A DNA stretch of 64,000 bases from an uncultured Prevotellaceae bacterium. Its GTDB lineage: Bacteria > Bacteroidota > Bacteroidia > Bacteroidales > Bacteroidaceae. The stretch spans positions 1 through 64,000 of the forward strand of contig OMWI01000013.1 of NCBI GenBank assembly GCA_900314715.1, written 5' to 3'. Within the stretch, counting starts at the first letter, position 1. Every line of letters starts with the position of its first letter. This document shows, in pieces, positions 53,056 through 61,324 of the stretch. Made by a program: the position numbers and the translations under genes. A model generated the notes under the pieces. That model had not been told where the DNA came from. It did not search any database and was given only the letters and a program-made list of their open reading frames with translations.

Positions 53056-53505
53056 ATGATGGAAGAACAAGCGAAACATGATGAACAAATGATGCGCAAA
53101 GCTTTGCATGAAGCAGAACTGGCAAGACAAGCGGGTGAGATTCCTATTGGTGCGGTGATAGAATGCAAGGGACGCATCATCGCACGAACACATAATCTAA
53201 CCGAAACTCTTTGCGACGTTACATCTCATGCGGAAATGCAAGCGATTACCTCTGCCGCCAACACGTTGGGAGGGAAATACTTAAACGATTGTACGTTATA
53301 TGTTACGGTTGAACCATGTACCATGTGTGCTGGCGCATTGGGATGGGCTCAAATCAGCAGGGTGGTTTATGGCGCTTCGGATGAAAAGCGAGGTTATAAA
53401 AAATATGCACCCAACGTGCTGCATCCTAAATGTACAGTCACGTCGGGTGTATTGGAAGACGAATGCCGCACCTTGATGCAGCAATTCTTCAAGGATAAAC
53501 GATAG
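53056..53505 (+). CDS. tadA: tRNA(adenine34) deaminase / nucleoside deaminase TadA
   Basis: A 149-residue cytidine-deaminase-fold enzyme. HAEMQAI supplies the zinc His and proton-shuttle Glu and VEPCTMCAGAL the two zinc cysteines; EIPIGAVIE is the first family strand. It converts A34 to inosine in tRNA-Arg(ACG). A second ATG directly follows the first and either could be used. It is a single gene facing the coiled-coil lipoprotein gene convergently, with only 7 nt between stops. Confidence 0.94.
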   Translation: MMEEQAKHDEQMMRKALHEAELARQAGEIPIGAVIECKGRIIARTHNLTETLCDVTSHAEMQAITSAANTLGGKYLNDCTLYVTVEPCTMCAGALGWAQISRVVYGASDEKRGYKKYAPNVLHPKCTVTSGVLEDECRTLMQQFFKDKR

Positions 53506-53512
53506 GCAGAAA

Positions 53513-54367
53513 TTACTTCACCACAACTACCAAATACTTACTCGTACTCCAGAACAATTCTGGATTGGTGATGCGAAGCACATATTGCTTGTTTGCATCG
53601 CGGTCTAAAGTATAACTACTTGATGGGTGTGGAGTCATCACGTTGGCTGACTTGGAATACAACTTGATTTCCTTGTCTACGCGAATGTCAATCTTGGTGA
53701 AGTAACTCTTGTTGAAATTGGCTCTCAACACTTTGCCGTCTTCAATAATATGCTGCTCCTTCAACTCTTTCTTCGTACCAAACACAAACCAAGCCGTATT
53801 CAGTTGCATGTCTTGATTGCTGATGGTTTGGCTCTTCTTCTCACTCTCGGTGGTCAAGTTGCTTACGTCCTTATTCAAGTTCGTAATGGTTTGGTCCAAC
53901 TCCGTAATATGGATGTTCTTTGCTTCCAATTCGTTGCGTAAAAGAATCAGTTGTTGATCCTTTTCCTCCAATTGCTTCACCATGTTTTCAATGGTAGTCT
54001 TCAACTGGTCGCTTTTCAAGGAACTCTCTCTCACTTGTTGGCGCAACTTCTCAATCAATTCACGATTGTGCTTCATCGTATTGGAGATGAACGCAATATT
54101 CTCCCTGATTTGTTGTGCCTTGTTGGTACGTTCACCGTCTTTCACGATGTTCACACGATTCTCTGCCTCCGCTATTTCACGGAAACCTTCTTGAATCTGA
54201 CTAAGCGTTGACATCATGTCGTTGATTTCATTGTCTTTCTGTACGATAACTTTTTGTAGCGAATCTGCTACTGAATTTTCTACGGCAACTGATGCCTTAC
54301 GCTCTTCCTGACAACTTGTAACTAACAGCATGGCTAAAGTCAATGCTGTCAACATAATTTTTTTCAT
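53513..54367 (-). CDS. Coiled-coil lipoprotein of unknown function
   Basis: A 284-residue predicted lipoprotein (lipobox VTSC near residue 19). Residues about 35-185 form a long coiled coil rich in Q, E and K heptads, and the last ~100 residues form a beta-rich domain (AWFVFGTKKELKEQHIIEDGK, then VLRITNPELFWSTSKYLVVVVK). I recognise this layout from conserved Bacteroidales proteins but know no function. It is likely periplasmic and attached to the membrane, perhaps structural. The start overlaps the rsmI stop by 4 nt, so it is translationally coupled to rsmI. Confidence 0.75.
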   Translation of the reverse strand: MKKIMLTALTLAMLLVTSCQEERKASVAVENSVADSLQKVIVQKDNEINDMMSTLSQIQEGFREIAEAENRVNIVKDGERTNKAQQIRENIAFISNTMKHNRELIEKLRQQVRESSLKSDQLKTTIENMVKQLEEKDQQLILLRNELEAKNIHITELDQTITNLNKDVSNLTTESEKKSQTISNQDMQLNTAWFVFGTKKELKEQHIIEDGKVLRANFNKSYFTKIDIRVDKEIKLYSKSANVMTPHPSSSYTLDRDANKQYVLRITNPELFWSTSKYLVVVVK

Positions 54368-55065
54368 AATGATTGTATTTTTGATTTTTTTTCTTTTGTC
54401 TTTCCTGCTACTACGATAACGAATTCGCCTTTGGGTTCTTTCTCCGTGAAATGAGCTATCACCTCATCCAAGGTTCCCCTGACGCTTTCCTCATGGACTT
54501 TCGATATTTCACGACACACACTTACTTTCCTATCACCTCCGAAGACAAGGGCAAATTGTTGCAATGTCTTGAGTACTCGATAAGGCGACTCATAAAATAT
54601 CATGGTACGTGTTTCCTCTTTCAATGATTCCAAATGTGTTTGCCTGCCTTTCTTTTGCGGCAAAAAACCCTCAAAGCAGAATCTATCGCATGGTAAACCT
54701 GATGAAACCAATGCGGGAATACATGCCGTAGCACCAGGCAACGTCTGTACTTCGATACCTGCGGCGGCGGCTTCACGAACCAAGAAGAATCCTGGGTCGC
54801 TGATTCCTGGCGTTCCAGCATCGCTAATAAGTGCGATTGTCTGTCCAGCTTTCAATCGTTCGACGATAGCATTAGCTGTTCCATGCTCATTAAACTTGTG
54901 ATGCGACATCAAATGTTGGTTGATGTCGAAATGTTTGAGCAAGAAACCAGACGTTCGAGTGTCTTCGGCTAACACCAAATCAGCCTCCTTGAGGATGCGA
55001 ATGGCCCTAAGCGTCATGTCTTCCATATTGCCTACTGGGGTAGGCACAATATATAATATACCCAT
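54364..55065 (-). CDS. rsmI: 16S rRNA (cytidine1402-2'-O)-methyltransferase RsmI
   Basis: A 233-residue SAM-dependent methyltransferase of the tetrapyrrole-methylase fold. LYIVPTPVGNMEDMTLRA, AEDTRTSGFLLKHF, ALISDAGTPGISDPGF and LPGATACIPALVSSG are the standard family motifs. It 2'-O-methylates C1402 of 16S rRNA. The start at 55065 replaces an ATG at 55077 that overlaps the promoter -7 box. It is divergent from tdk. Confidence 0.95.
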   Translation of the reverse strand: MGILYIVPTPVGNMEDMTLRAIRILKEADLVLAEDTRTSGFLLKHFDINQHLMSHHKFNEHGTANAIVERLKAGQTIALISDAGTPGISDPGFFLVREAAAAGIEVQTLPGATACIPALVSSGLPCDRFCFEGFLPQKKGRQTHLESLKEETRTMIFYESPYRVLKTLQQFALVFGGDRKVSVCREISKVHEESVRGTLDEVIAHFTEKEPKGEFVIVVAGKTKEKKSKIQSL

Positions 55066-55074
55066 ATTGCGTGG

Positions 55075-55105
55075 CAAATATAGTTAAATAATCCACACGC
55101 ACAAA
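55075..55105 (-). promoter_or_regulatory. Promoter of rsmI
   Basis: Minus strand: -33 TTTG (55105-55102) and -7 TATATTTG (55082-55075), spacing 19 nt. It lies back to back with the tdk promoter. Confidence 0.8.
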
Positions 55106-55120
55106 AAAATCTCTTAATTC

Positions 55121-55152
55121 TTTGCAATTTTTAAAACGTCTTTGTACTTTTG
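55121..55152 (+). promoter_or_regulatory. Promoter of tdk
   Basis: -33 TTTG at 55121-55124 and -7 TACTTTTG at 55145-55152, spacing 20 nt. An upstream in-frame start at 55122 falls in the -33 box and is rejected. Confidence 0.8.
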
Positions 55153-55160
55153 CACTCATC

Positions 55161-55754
55161 ATGATGGAAAATTTAACTGGAGAGTCACACAGACCTGGCA
55201 GAATTGAGGTAGTATGCGGGTCGATGTTCTCGGGAAAAACCGAAGAACTAATCAGGAGAATGAAACGTGCGAAATTCGCGAAACAGAAGGTGGAGATTTT
55301 TAAGCCCGCCATCGATACGCGATATTCCGACGTAAACGTGGTAAGTCACGACCAAACGGCAATACCGTCAACGCCAGTAGATACGTCGTCTACCATTCTC
55401 TTGCTATCGTCAGACATTGACGTGGTGGGAATCGACGAGGCACAATTCTTGGACAATGGCTTGGTAGAGGTATGCAACGAGTTGGCAAATCGTGGCGTTC
55501 GCGTTATCGTGGCTGGTCTTGACATGGACTTTAAAGGTGTACCTTTCGGACCTATGCCTGCCCTTTGTGCCATAGCGGATGATGTGACGAAAGTTCATGC
55601 CATCTGCGTGCGATGTGGTTCATTGGCTTATCTCAGCCATCGTCTTGTACAAAACGACAAGCGTGTACTATTGGGCGAGAAGATGGAATACGAACCTTTA
55701 TGCCGCGACTGTTATCAAAAAGCTATCAAAGAAGAAGCAAATCATGGAAAGTAA
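55161..55754 (+). CDS. tdk: Thymidine kinase
   Basis: A 197-residue type II thymidine kinase that phosphorylates thymidine for salvage. [20 protein letters not shown] is the P-loop region, [15 protein letters not shown] the Walker B segment, and the C-terminal part has the zinc-binding cysteines (CVRCG and LCRDC). Two adjacent ATGs (55161 and 55164) are both possible. Its 3' end overlaps the start of the next gene by 11 nt, so the transporter is probably co-translated. Confidence 0.96.
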   Translation: MMENLTGESHRPGRIEVVCGSMFSGKTEELIRRMKRAKFAKQKVEIFKPAIDTRYSDVNVVSHDQTAIPSTPVDTSSTILLLSSDIDVVGIDEAQFLDNGLVEVCNELANRGVRVIVAGLDMDFKGVPFGPMPALCAIADDVTKVHAICVRCGSLAYLSHRLVQNDKRVLLGEKMEYEPLCRDCYQKAIKEEANHGK

Positions 55755-56841
55755 GATTACATTAGACAAATTGGTTAGATGGGGCGGCATCGCCCTCTCT
55801 GTCTTGATTGTGTATTATCTCGTCAAAATTTTAAGCGGGGTGTTATTGCCGTTTTTCATTGCGTGGCTGTTGGCATATTTGTTGAATCCAATGGTGAAGT
55901 TTGTTCAACACAAGATGCGTGTACGGTCGCGCGTCGTGTCAATCATCATCACCATGATTGCCGTCATTGCCGTCGTTGCCTTGGTGATTTTACTGATTAT
56001 CCCGCCCATGATAGGGCAATTCCAAAAGTTGGGGGAAGTTGCCATTAAGTTTCTGAATAGCAACACTCCTACAAACAACGTGACCGAATACATCCAACAA
56101 TGGTTTAGGGAAAACCAAGAACAAGTTAACAATTTCTTTAAAAGCAACGACTTCACGGAGGCTTTGAAGGTTGCCATGCCTAAGTTGTTCGCTTTCGTGG
56201 GAGAGACCGCTAACGTGGTTATCAGTATCATCGCGTCTTTCATCACATTATTATATATGTTCTTCATCCTTCTTGACTATGAGTTTCTAACAAACAACTG
56301 GATTAAGATTTTCCCAAAGAAAAACAGACCTTTCTGGAAAGAACTAATGGGCGACGTAGAGAGGGAATTGAACAATTATATTCGTGGTCAAGGACTTGTA
56401 GCTCTGTGTATGGGCATTCTCTTCTGCATCGGATTTACCATCATCGGATTCCCGATGGCTATTGGTTTAGGTATCTTGATTGGCATTCTCGACCTCGTGC
56501 CATATCTACATACCTTTGCCCTAATTCCCACGGCATTACTCGCCATGCTCAAGGCTGCCGATACAGGACAGAATTTCTGGATTATCTTTGGATTGGCCGT
56601 TTTGGTATTCATCGTCGTACAGATTATATGCGACATGATTGTCACACCGAAAATCATGGGAAAAGCGATGGGACTCAATCCTGCCATCTTACTTCTTTCA
56701 CTTTCCGTATGGGGCGCATTGCTCGGTTTCATAGGACTGATTGTTGCACTTCCATTGACAACTCTACTCATGGCATATTGGCAACGATATGTCACGAAAG
56801 AATATAAAAATACGGAACTGGAAGAAAAAAAGGATAAATAA
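55744..56841 (+). CDS. AI-2E family (PerM/YdiK-like) membrane transporter
   Basis: A 365-residue polytopic protein of the AI-2E exporter superfamily. [20 protein letters not shown] is the family's N-terminal pair of helices; a soluble loop (about 100-155) is followed by [17 protein letters not shown], typical of the conserved core (usually G-x-L-x-x-I-P-x-x-G), and [33 protein letters not shown]. Members export varied small molecules or ions; true AI-2 transport is shown for very few. The ATG at 55744 lies inside the end of tdk. The longer frame from 55597 would be mostly within tdk and is rejected. Confidence 0.9.
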   Translation: MESKITLDKLVRWGGIALSVLIVYYLVKILSGVLLPFFIAWLLAYLLNPMVKFVQHKMRVRSRVVSIIITMIAVIAVVALVILLIIPPMIGQFQKLGEVAIKFLNSNTPTNNVTEYIQQWFRENQEQVNNFFKSNDFTEALKVAMPKLFAFVGETANVVISIIASFITLLYMFFILLDYEFLTNNWIKIFPKKNRPFWKELMGDVERELNNYIRGQGLVALCMGILFCIGFTIIGFPMAIGLGILIGILDLVPYLHTFALIPTALLAMLKAADTGQNFWIIFGLAVLVFIVVQIICDMIVTPKIMGKAMGLNPAILLLSLSVWGALLGFIGLIVALPLTTLLMAYWQRYVTKEYKNTELEEKKDK

Positions 56842-56842
56842 A

Positions 56843-56874
56843 TTTGTCTAATTCAAAAAAACATATTACCTTTG
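56843..56874 (+). promoter_or_regulatory. Promoter of tRNA-Lys
   Basis: -33 TTTG at 56843-56846 and -7 TACCTTTG at 56867-56874, spacing 20 nt, ahead of the tRNA gene. Confidence 0.8.
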
Positions 56875-56904
56875 CACCGCTTTTTCAAGAGAAGAGCATC
56901 CGGA

Positions 56905-56977
56905 GATCCGTTAGCTCAGCAGGTAGAGCACAACACTTTTAATGTTGGGGTCTTGGGTTCGAGCCCCAAACGGATCA
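56905..56977 (+). tRNA. tRNA-Lys (anticodon TTT)
   Basis: A full cloverleaf: acceptor stem GATCCGT / ACGGATC (56905-56911 with 56970-56976), D arm GCTCAGCAGGTAGAGC, anticodon stem CAACA / TGTTG with loop CTTTTAA (anticodon TTT), and T arm TTGGG-TTCGAGC-CCCAA. Discriminator A at 56977; CCA is not encoded. The integrase gene 220 bp downstream suggests the 3' half of this tRNA is the attachment site of the element to the right. Confidence 0.95.
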
Positions 56978-56993
56978 CACGAAAAACAATGGT

Positions 56994-57017
56994 ATAGGCA
57001 TCAATAACGATGCCTAT
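56994..57017 (+). terminator. Hairpin after tRNA-Lys
   Basis: Perfect 9-bp arms at 56994-57002 and 57009-57017 with a 6-nt loop. There is no long T-run, so it may be a terminator or part of the attachment region. Confidence 0.5.
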
Positions 57018-57082
57018 ATTGCATTAAAGGCTAATATTCAATCAGTTATATTATCAAGAATCTGCAAAACGTGGCATATTTC

Positions 57083-57173
57083 ATGTGTACCACGGAAAAG
57101 CGCAGAAATACGCATAATTACGGTTATATACGCAAATCATGTGTACCAATGTCGTACCAACGGTGTGTACCAC
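57083..57173 (+). repeat. Direct repeats of TGTGTACCA near the integrase, candidate arm-type sites
   Basis: The 9-mer TGTGTACCA occurs at 57084-57092, 57140-57148 and 57164-57172, with a related CGTACCAA at 57153-57160. They lie between the presumed att site and the integrase gene, where arm-type integrase or excisionase sites are expected. No other gene is visible in 56978-57198. Confidence 0.5.
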
Positions 57174-57198
57174 TTTATGAAACTTAATTGCATTGAAT

Positions 57199-58335
57199 AT
57201 GAAAATAGCAAAAACAAGGATTGTCTTCGACAGACACAGGAAAGCCACAAAGAAGGTGGCTGCATCAATTTACGTCGAGGTTTCGTATGACAGGGTGCGA
57301 AACTTCTACAACACCGGCATAAAGGTTTGTTCCCACCAGTTCAAGGACGGGAAGGTAATCAACTGCGGCCAGATGGCAGAATACCAGGAGCGCATTGACG
57401 ACATGAGAAACACCATCGAGGCGTACATCAACGAGAGGGTGAAATCAAAGGAGACATTCTCGCTTGACAACCTGAAACTTTACATGGACGGAAGGGTGTT
57501 CGGCGCAAAGGACTCATTTCTTAGGTTCATGTATGCACGAATCTACGAAAGACCTATTGCAGAATCAACAAGACATGCTCATATATCAATATACAACACT
57601 TTAAGGCACTGGGGGCATATCAGGCAGTTCTCGGATATTACGGAGGCAAACCTGAAACTATGGGATGACCTGTCTCACCAGAATGCACTAAAGGCGAAAT
57701 CGGTATGGAACTACCACAAGATACTGAAGATTTATTGCAGGGAGGCAAAACGATTCGGCCACATAAAAAACAACCCATACGACTACATGAAGTTCAAGAA
57801 AGACAACTCGCCAGGACACCGTTTTATCACGATGGAGGAAATCGAGAGGATAAAGTCTCTCAGTCTTACGGAGAAAGCGTTGATTGACGCACGGCTTTGT
57901 TTCCTCTTCCAATGCTACACAAGCCTTTCCTATGCGGACATGCAAAAGTTTGACATCAAGAACGTGCGTAACGTTGACGGGAAACTTCGCCTTCGCAGCT
58001 TGAGGGTCAAGACCAACGAAATGTATAACATAACGCTGATAAAGGCGGCAGTATGCCTTCTGGAGGAATGCGGATTCGTACTGCCAATACAGGACTTGCA
58101 CTTCTACAACAGGAACTTGCAGACGATCCAATACCGTGCAAACATTACCACGCACCTTACGTCGCACGTCGGAAGACACACATTCGCAACGTCAATCGCA
58201 CTCAAAAACAAGATGCCGATTGAGGTTCTGCAGAGAGTTATGGGTCATGAGAGCATCAGGACTACACAAATATACGCAAAAGTCCTACAGGAAAACGTCG
58301 ATGCCGAATTTGACAGGCTTGACACCATTATATAA
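57199..58335 (+). CDS. Tyrosine recombinase / site-specific integrase
   Basis: A 378-residue phage-type integrase. The N-terminal Arm-DNA-binding domain (about 1-90) precedes a SAM-like core-binding domain (about 95-190) and the catalytic domain (about 205-378). Catalytic residues seen are the Lys in LRVKT, H-x2-R in SHVGRHTFATS, His in MGHESIRTTQIYAKV and the nucleophile Tyr in the same segment. The first catalytic Arg is replaced by Ser (CYTSLSYADM), as known for IntDOT-like Bacteroides integrases. It probably catalyses insertion at tRNA-Lys. ATG 57199 is preferred over TTG 57193. Its codon use is richer in G and C than the neighbouring chromosome, supporting transfer. Confidence 0.93.
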   Translation: MKIAKTRIVFDRHRKATKKVAASIYVEVSYDRVRNFYNTGIKVCSHQFKDGKVINCGQMAEYQERIDDMRNTIEAYINERVKSKETFSLDNLKLYMDGRVFGAKDSFLRFMYARIYERPIAESTRHAHISIYNTLRHWGHIRQFSDITEANLKLWDDLSHQNALKAKSVWNYHKILKIYCREAKRFGHIKNNPYDYMKFKKDNSPGHRFITMEEIERIKSLSLTEKALIDARLCFLFQCYTSLSYADMQKFDIKNVRNVDGKLRLRSLRVKTNEMYNITLIKAAVCLLEECGFVLPIQDLHFYNRNLQTIQYRANITTHLTSHVGRHTFATSIALKNKMPIEVLQRVMGHESIRTTQIYAKVLQENVDAEFDRLDTII

Positions 58336-58362
58336 TATATATATATATATATGTATAAGAAA

Positions 58363-58391
58363 GGGCGAATAGCATTGATTGCCACTCGCCC
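58363..58391. terminator. Hairpin between the convergent integrase and the 148-residue protein gene
   Basis: Imperfect stem GGGCGAATAGCA / TGCCACTCGCCC at 58363-58374 and 58380-58391, followed by CTTTTCC. Before it is a run of about ten TA dinucleotides (58341-58352). It probably ends both transcripts. Confidence 0.65.
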
Positions 58392-58417
58392 CTTTTCCGC
58401 GTGAATATACAAGGTTG

Positions 58418-58864
58418 TCATTCATCCTTTCTTGCCCCCACTTTCTCGAAGTGCTGAATCCTGACACGCTTGCGCTTTTTCCTCTGCGCAGCCGCCTTGC
58501 GAGCCATCTTCTCTTCGTGCCGACGCATACATTCCTGACTGTACTTGCGAGCCTCCTCCTTCTTCGCCCTCTTCTCCATCCTCCTCTGTTCGAGCATCAT
58601 GCAGTCAAAAATGCAGTTCTGCATCTTCTCGATGATGAAGTCAGCCGTTTCCGAATCACGTATGAAAAACGGTGCGTAACCCCTGCGAATCTTCATGTAT
58701 ATACTCTGGTCATTCTCACCGCTTATGATTACCGCAATACGTGGCGACAAGATTCTAAGGTCAAAGACAACATTATTCGTTCTCGACCAGTAGTTTTCCC
58801 TGAACTCAATCTTGTTCTCGACCAGAAAGGCCTTCAACACTTCCAATTTCTCCTTGTTTGTCAT
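58418..58864 (-). CDS. Small basic coiled-coil protein of unknown function (element-encoded)
   Basis: A 148-residue protein I do not recognise. The first ~90 residues look like a small alpha/beta domain (VLKAFLVENKIEFRENY, then FDLRILSPRIAVIIS), the shape of a restriction-endonuclease-like or VSR-like strand set, though without a clear catalytic motif. The last ~60 residues are a very basic helix rich in R, K and E, likely a nucleic-acid-binding or coiled segment. A plus-strand frame over the same region (58379-58870) exists but is less protein-like. It is convergent with the integrase. The interval 58865-59099 holds nothing recognisable. Confidence 0.6.
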   Translation of the reverse strand: MTNKEKLEVLKAFLVENKIEFRENYWSRTNNVVFDLRILSPRIAVIISGENDQSIYMKIRRGYAPFFIRDSETADFIIEKMQNCIFDCMMLEQRRMEKRAKKEEARKYSQECMRRHEEKMARKAAAQRKKRKRVRIQHFEKVGARKDE

Positions 58865-59099
58865 AATTAGTCACTTATATAAATTAACCATCGTTATTCT
58901 TGTCCGGCAAAAACAGATTTTGCGGCATTTTTTTACTCAAAAGAGCATTTTTGCCAAATTTATCCTTATTTTCTTCTATCTCCGACATGACATTCTGCTA
59001 ATTACGTTATACGCAGGTGCAGACACTCGCAAGTACACACATCATGCACACGGGAATCATCCCTCTCTGTATTTAATGAGTTTCCAAAATAGACACGAC

Positions 59100-59933
59100 C
59101 TAATAACCGCATAGTTGTGGGATAGTTGAATTGCGTTTTTGTCCGTGAGTATAGTCCTTGTGATAACCGTAAATCTTGTGTTTGTACGATTCGGTTACAT
59201 CCCGACTTAAAATAGAGTAAGAGCAAGGGATGATGATGTATATTAAGCCGTTGTGCTTAAATGTGTAATTCATCAATCCCGCCCTGCGTATGGAGATTTC
59301 TATCTCGTCCTTGTGTTCTCCGCTTATGACGGTATGCTGAAGGGAGGGCGACTTGCGTATTTTGCCGCCCTTTGCGAGTTCAGCCAACAACCTATGGCAT
59401 GAAGACACACTCATTCCGTTGTTCTGGCAAAATTTCCTCAAAGTCAGTGTCCTGGATTTGGCATCGCATGGTTTTTGAACACAGCGGTTGTCGAGACCGC
59501 CCCTCTGCGGTAAGCAATCCTTGTCCTCTTTGGCTGCTATGGGAAACAAAGTCAGGATTTCGTTGATTAGGTTGTATAATTCCTTCAGCGCGTATTTGTG
59601 TTCGGTATCGAACTTGATGGCCTTGACCACGGCCGAACAATACCGACGTTGCTTTCTTGTATATTTTATAGTGTAGTCACGGAAAGAACCTGCACGTATT
59701 GTCGTGCCGTTGAAACGGAAGATGGGATCTTCCCTTGCATCGTCCAGAAGCCTTTCCGCCTTTGCCTTTCCGATGCTTAGTTCTTTCCTCGCCCTTGTGA
59801 CCGTGAAATCAAAGATTGTGGCATTGACATGCTGAATATGACACCATATAGCAAGCGCAAACAGTTCCTTTCGCCTTTTGTTCTGCGAATACCGCTTGAT
59901 AAGATTGATGTCAACATTCAGCGTACCTTGCAT
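59100..59933 (-). CDS. Element-encoded protein with helix-turn-helix-like regions
   Basis: From the ATG at 59933 a 277-residue protein. Two regions look like helix-turn-helix: residues about 25-65 (FALAIWCHIQHVN..., then ARKELSIGKAKAERLLDDA) and about 170-205 (TLRKFCQNNGMSVSSCHRLLAELAKGGKI). This layout is usual for mobile-element replication or regulatory proteins. The start was moved from 60044 because that ATG overlaps the promoter -7 box; the resulting leader is about 100 nt and holds inverted repeats. It is transcribed away from the small gene run that starts at 60320. Confidence 0.65.
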   Translation of the reverse strand: MQGTLNVDINLIKRYSQNKRRKELFALAIWCHIQHVNATIFDFTVTRARKELSIGKAKAERLLDDAREDPIFRFNGTTIRAGSFRDYTIKYTRKQRRYCSAVVKAIKFDTEHKYALKELYNLINEILTLFPIAAKEDKDCLPQRGGLDNRCVQKPCDAKSRTLTLRKFCQNNGMSVSSCHRLLAELAKGGKIRKSPSLQHTVISGEHKDEIEISIRRAGLMNYTFKHNGLIYIIIPCSYSILSRDVTESYKHKIYGYHKDYTHGQKRNSTIPQLCGY

Positions 59934-59948
59934 ATCGAAAAAAAATAT

Positions 59949-60032
59949 CGGGAACCTCGAAAGACCCCCGCTCTCTAAGTTCCCTATATCTTTATTAAAT
60001 TTGATTCTATTCTGATTTGCCAATGGGGGTCT
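59949..60032 (-). promoter_or_regulatory. Structured leader of the HTH-like protein gene
   Basis: Within the ~100-nt leader, GGGAAC (59949-59954) pairs with GTTCCC (59978-59983), and AGACCCCC (59961-59968) pairs with GGGGGTCT (60025-60032). The two pairings overlap in space and would compete, which could allow regulation of translation or termination. Confidence 0.4.
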
Positions 60033-60041
60033 TGACGGGTA

Positions 60042-60073
60042 CAAAGGTAAAACAAAAATATAAAACCCACAAA
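60042..60073 (-). promoter_or_regulatory. Promoter of the HTH-like protein gene
   Basis: Minus strand: -33 TTTG (60073-60070) and -7 TACCTTTG (60049-60042) with a 20-nt spacer. Confidence 0.75.
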
Positions 60074-60163
60074 TATAATTTAGTATTTATTTATATTTTA
60101 ACAAATGTTTTGTTATTGCTGCATCATTATAAAAGTTATTAATTTGTAATATTTAGTATTTTA

Positions 60164-60195
60164 TTTGGATTTGTAAATTACATGCCTTATATTTG
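60164..60195 (+). promoter_or_regulatory. Promoter of the small-gene run
   Basis: -33 TTTG at 60164-60167 and -7 TATATTTG at 60188-60195, spacing 20 nt. It faces away from the promoter at 60042-60073, giving a divergent control region. The leader to 60320 is about 115 nt. Confidence 0.75.
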
Positions 60196-60319
60196 CACTC
60201 GAAAATACGCAGTTAGTGGTATTCCTGTGTAATATAAACGACATACGATGGCATTGAATGAAGTCTCTGAATACCACAGCGAGGGATGGATTTCTTTGCC
60301 ATTGTCTTTTTTTTAGAGC

Positions 60320-60625
60320 ATGAAAGTCGAACAACGTGTAATCACTTACCAAATTTCCTACTCACAAGGCAAGAACGTTCAGAAGACATCAGTAACAGAC
60401 GTGTCTTGTGACAATGAAATCAAGTCCTTAATTACCGAAACATTCCGTGAAAGATTCAGGAAGCCGGAGAAGTTGAGTTACAAAGACGGCGTGAGGATCG
60501 CAGTCAAGAGGCTCAACCACGTAGAGCATACCGTTGACTCCGTACTGACAAGAATGATTTACAACAAAAGCGTAAGGCAGGCAAGGATAGAGCTTGAAAA
60601 GGCAATTAACGCAGCAACCTATTAA
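60320..60625 (+). CDS. Small unknown protein, first gene of the element's plus-strand run
   Basis: A 101-residue basic, mostly alpha-helical protein I do not recognise. It has no signal peptide or membrane segment. The N-terminal strand pair (QRVITYQISYSQGKNVQKTSV) followed by helices (SLITETFRERFRK, DGVRIAVKRLNHVEHTV, KSVRQARIELEKAI) could be a small nucleic-acid-binding fold. It has a well-formed promoter upstream, and the next gene starts 19 nt after its stop. Confidence 0.55.
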   Translation: MKVEQRVITYQISYSQGKNVQKTSVTDVSCDNEIKSLITETFRERFRKPEKLSYKDGVRIAVKRLNHVEHTVDSVLTRMIYNKSVRQARIELEKAINAATY

Positions 60626-60644
60626 CTTCAAAAACGAAAATATC

Positions 60645-60917
60645 ATGACAAAGGAAGAATTTGTGAAGAAAGTTGATGCCTTGAGAATGCAGAAACTTCA
60701 GTATGAGAAAGAGTACATCGCAACAAACACCAAGTACCCAGAAGGCACTAAGCTGAAGGTTACGAGCGAAGGAAAGGTCAGGTACGGAATCGTCAAGTTC
60801 AATCTCGTCGAGTATGAAGATGTAGTCCCATGGGTTGCATTTATAATGAAGAATGGCGAAGAAAGCCAACGTCGCATCTGCATAAATCCAAATGACAAGG
60901 TTGAAGTAATCGAGTAG
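60645..60917 (+). CDS. Small unknown protein (phage-like)
   Basis: A 90-residue protein from the ATG at 60645; the 17 codons upstream overlap the previous gene. An N-terminal helix (EEFVKKVDALRMQKLQYEKEYI) is followed by a beta barrel-like part (GTKLKVTSEGKVRYGIVKFNLVEY, then ICINPNDKVEVIE) with an SH3-like strand pattern. Function unknown. The following gene starts 4 nt after its stop. Confidence 0.6.
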   Translation: MTKEEFVKKVDALRMQKLQYEKEYIATNTKYPEGTKLKVTSEGKVRYGIVKFNLVEYEDVVPWVAFIMKNGEESQRRICINPNDKVEVIE

Positions 60918-60921
60918 AATC

Positions 60922-61095
60922 ATGGAACACATCAAAGTAGAGCAATACAAGAATAGACCAAACGGCAAGCTATACAGGAACGTGAGGTTTTTCGTTACGG
61001 GCGGTGTCGTTGAGGTGGAGGATATACTTACCACAAGCGACGAGAAAGCCGTTGAGAAAGCAAGGAAAATGGTAATGGAGGCAAGTAAGCTATGA
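60922..61095 (+). CDS. 57-residue protein, unknown
   Basis: A short frame beginning MEHIKVEQYKNRPNGKLYRN and ending VMEASKL. It fits the gaps exactly: 4 nt after the previous stop, and its TGA overlaps the next ATG (ATGA at 61092-61095). The content (strands around RNVRFFVTGGVVEVEDIL, then a helix DEKAVEKARKMVMEA) looks like a real miniature domain, not noise. No function is suggested. Confidence 0.65.
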   Translation: MEHIKVEQYKNRPNGKLYRNVRFFVTGGVVEVEDILTTSDEKAVEKARKMVMEASKL

Positions 61096-61313
61096 GTTAC
61101 GTACAACGCATAATCATCGACCACAACGCATCGGCTATTATGGCGATTGAGTGTGTGGATAAATGCGAAAAGCAAAGCAACGGAGAATACCTGTACCATT
61201 ACGATGATGGCTGCGGAAATCACGGTTGGTTAAACGAGGGCGATACGCTTTGCCAGGACAAGGAAGGGCTTTGGCATAGCGAATCGAAATGGCATAAAAT
61301 GAATTTAACTTAA
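61092..61313 (+). CDS. 73-residue protein, unknown
   Basis: A short protein with a strand-rich pattern (YVQRIIIDHNASAIMAIECVD, then GEYLYHYDDGCGNHGWLNEGDTL). Cys and His residues (C-x3-C, C-G-N-H) could bind a metal but the spacing matches no known motif. Start overlaps the preceding stop by 4 nt. The next gene begins 11 nt after its stop. Confidence 0.55.
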   Translation: MSYVQRIIIDHNASAIMAIECVDKCEKQSNGEYLYHYDDGCGNHGWLNEGDTLCQDKEGLWHSESKWHKMNLT

Positions 61314-61324
61314 AACTTAGAAAG

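Noticed and set aside
58379-58870. 163-residue plus-strand frame opposite the 148-residue protein
   Set aside because: Composition (Leu/Pro/His-rich) is that of an antisense frame; the minus-strand product has a plausible domain plus basic helix.
60248-60316. A 22-codon frame in the leader of the small-gene run
   Set aside because: Too short to support; it ends 3 nt before the 60320 ATG and could be a leader peptide, but nothing else supports this.
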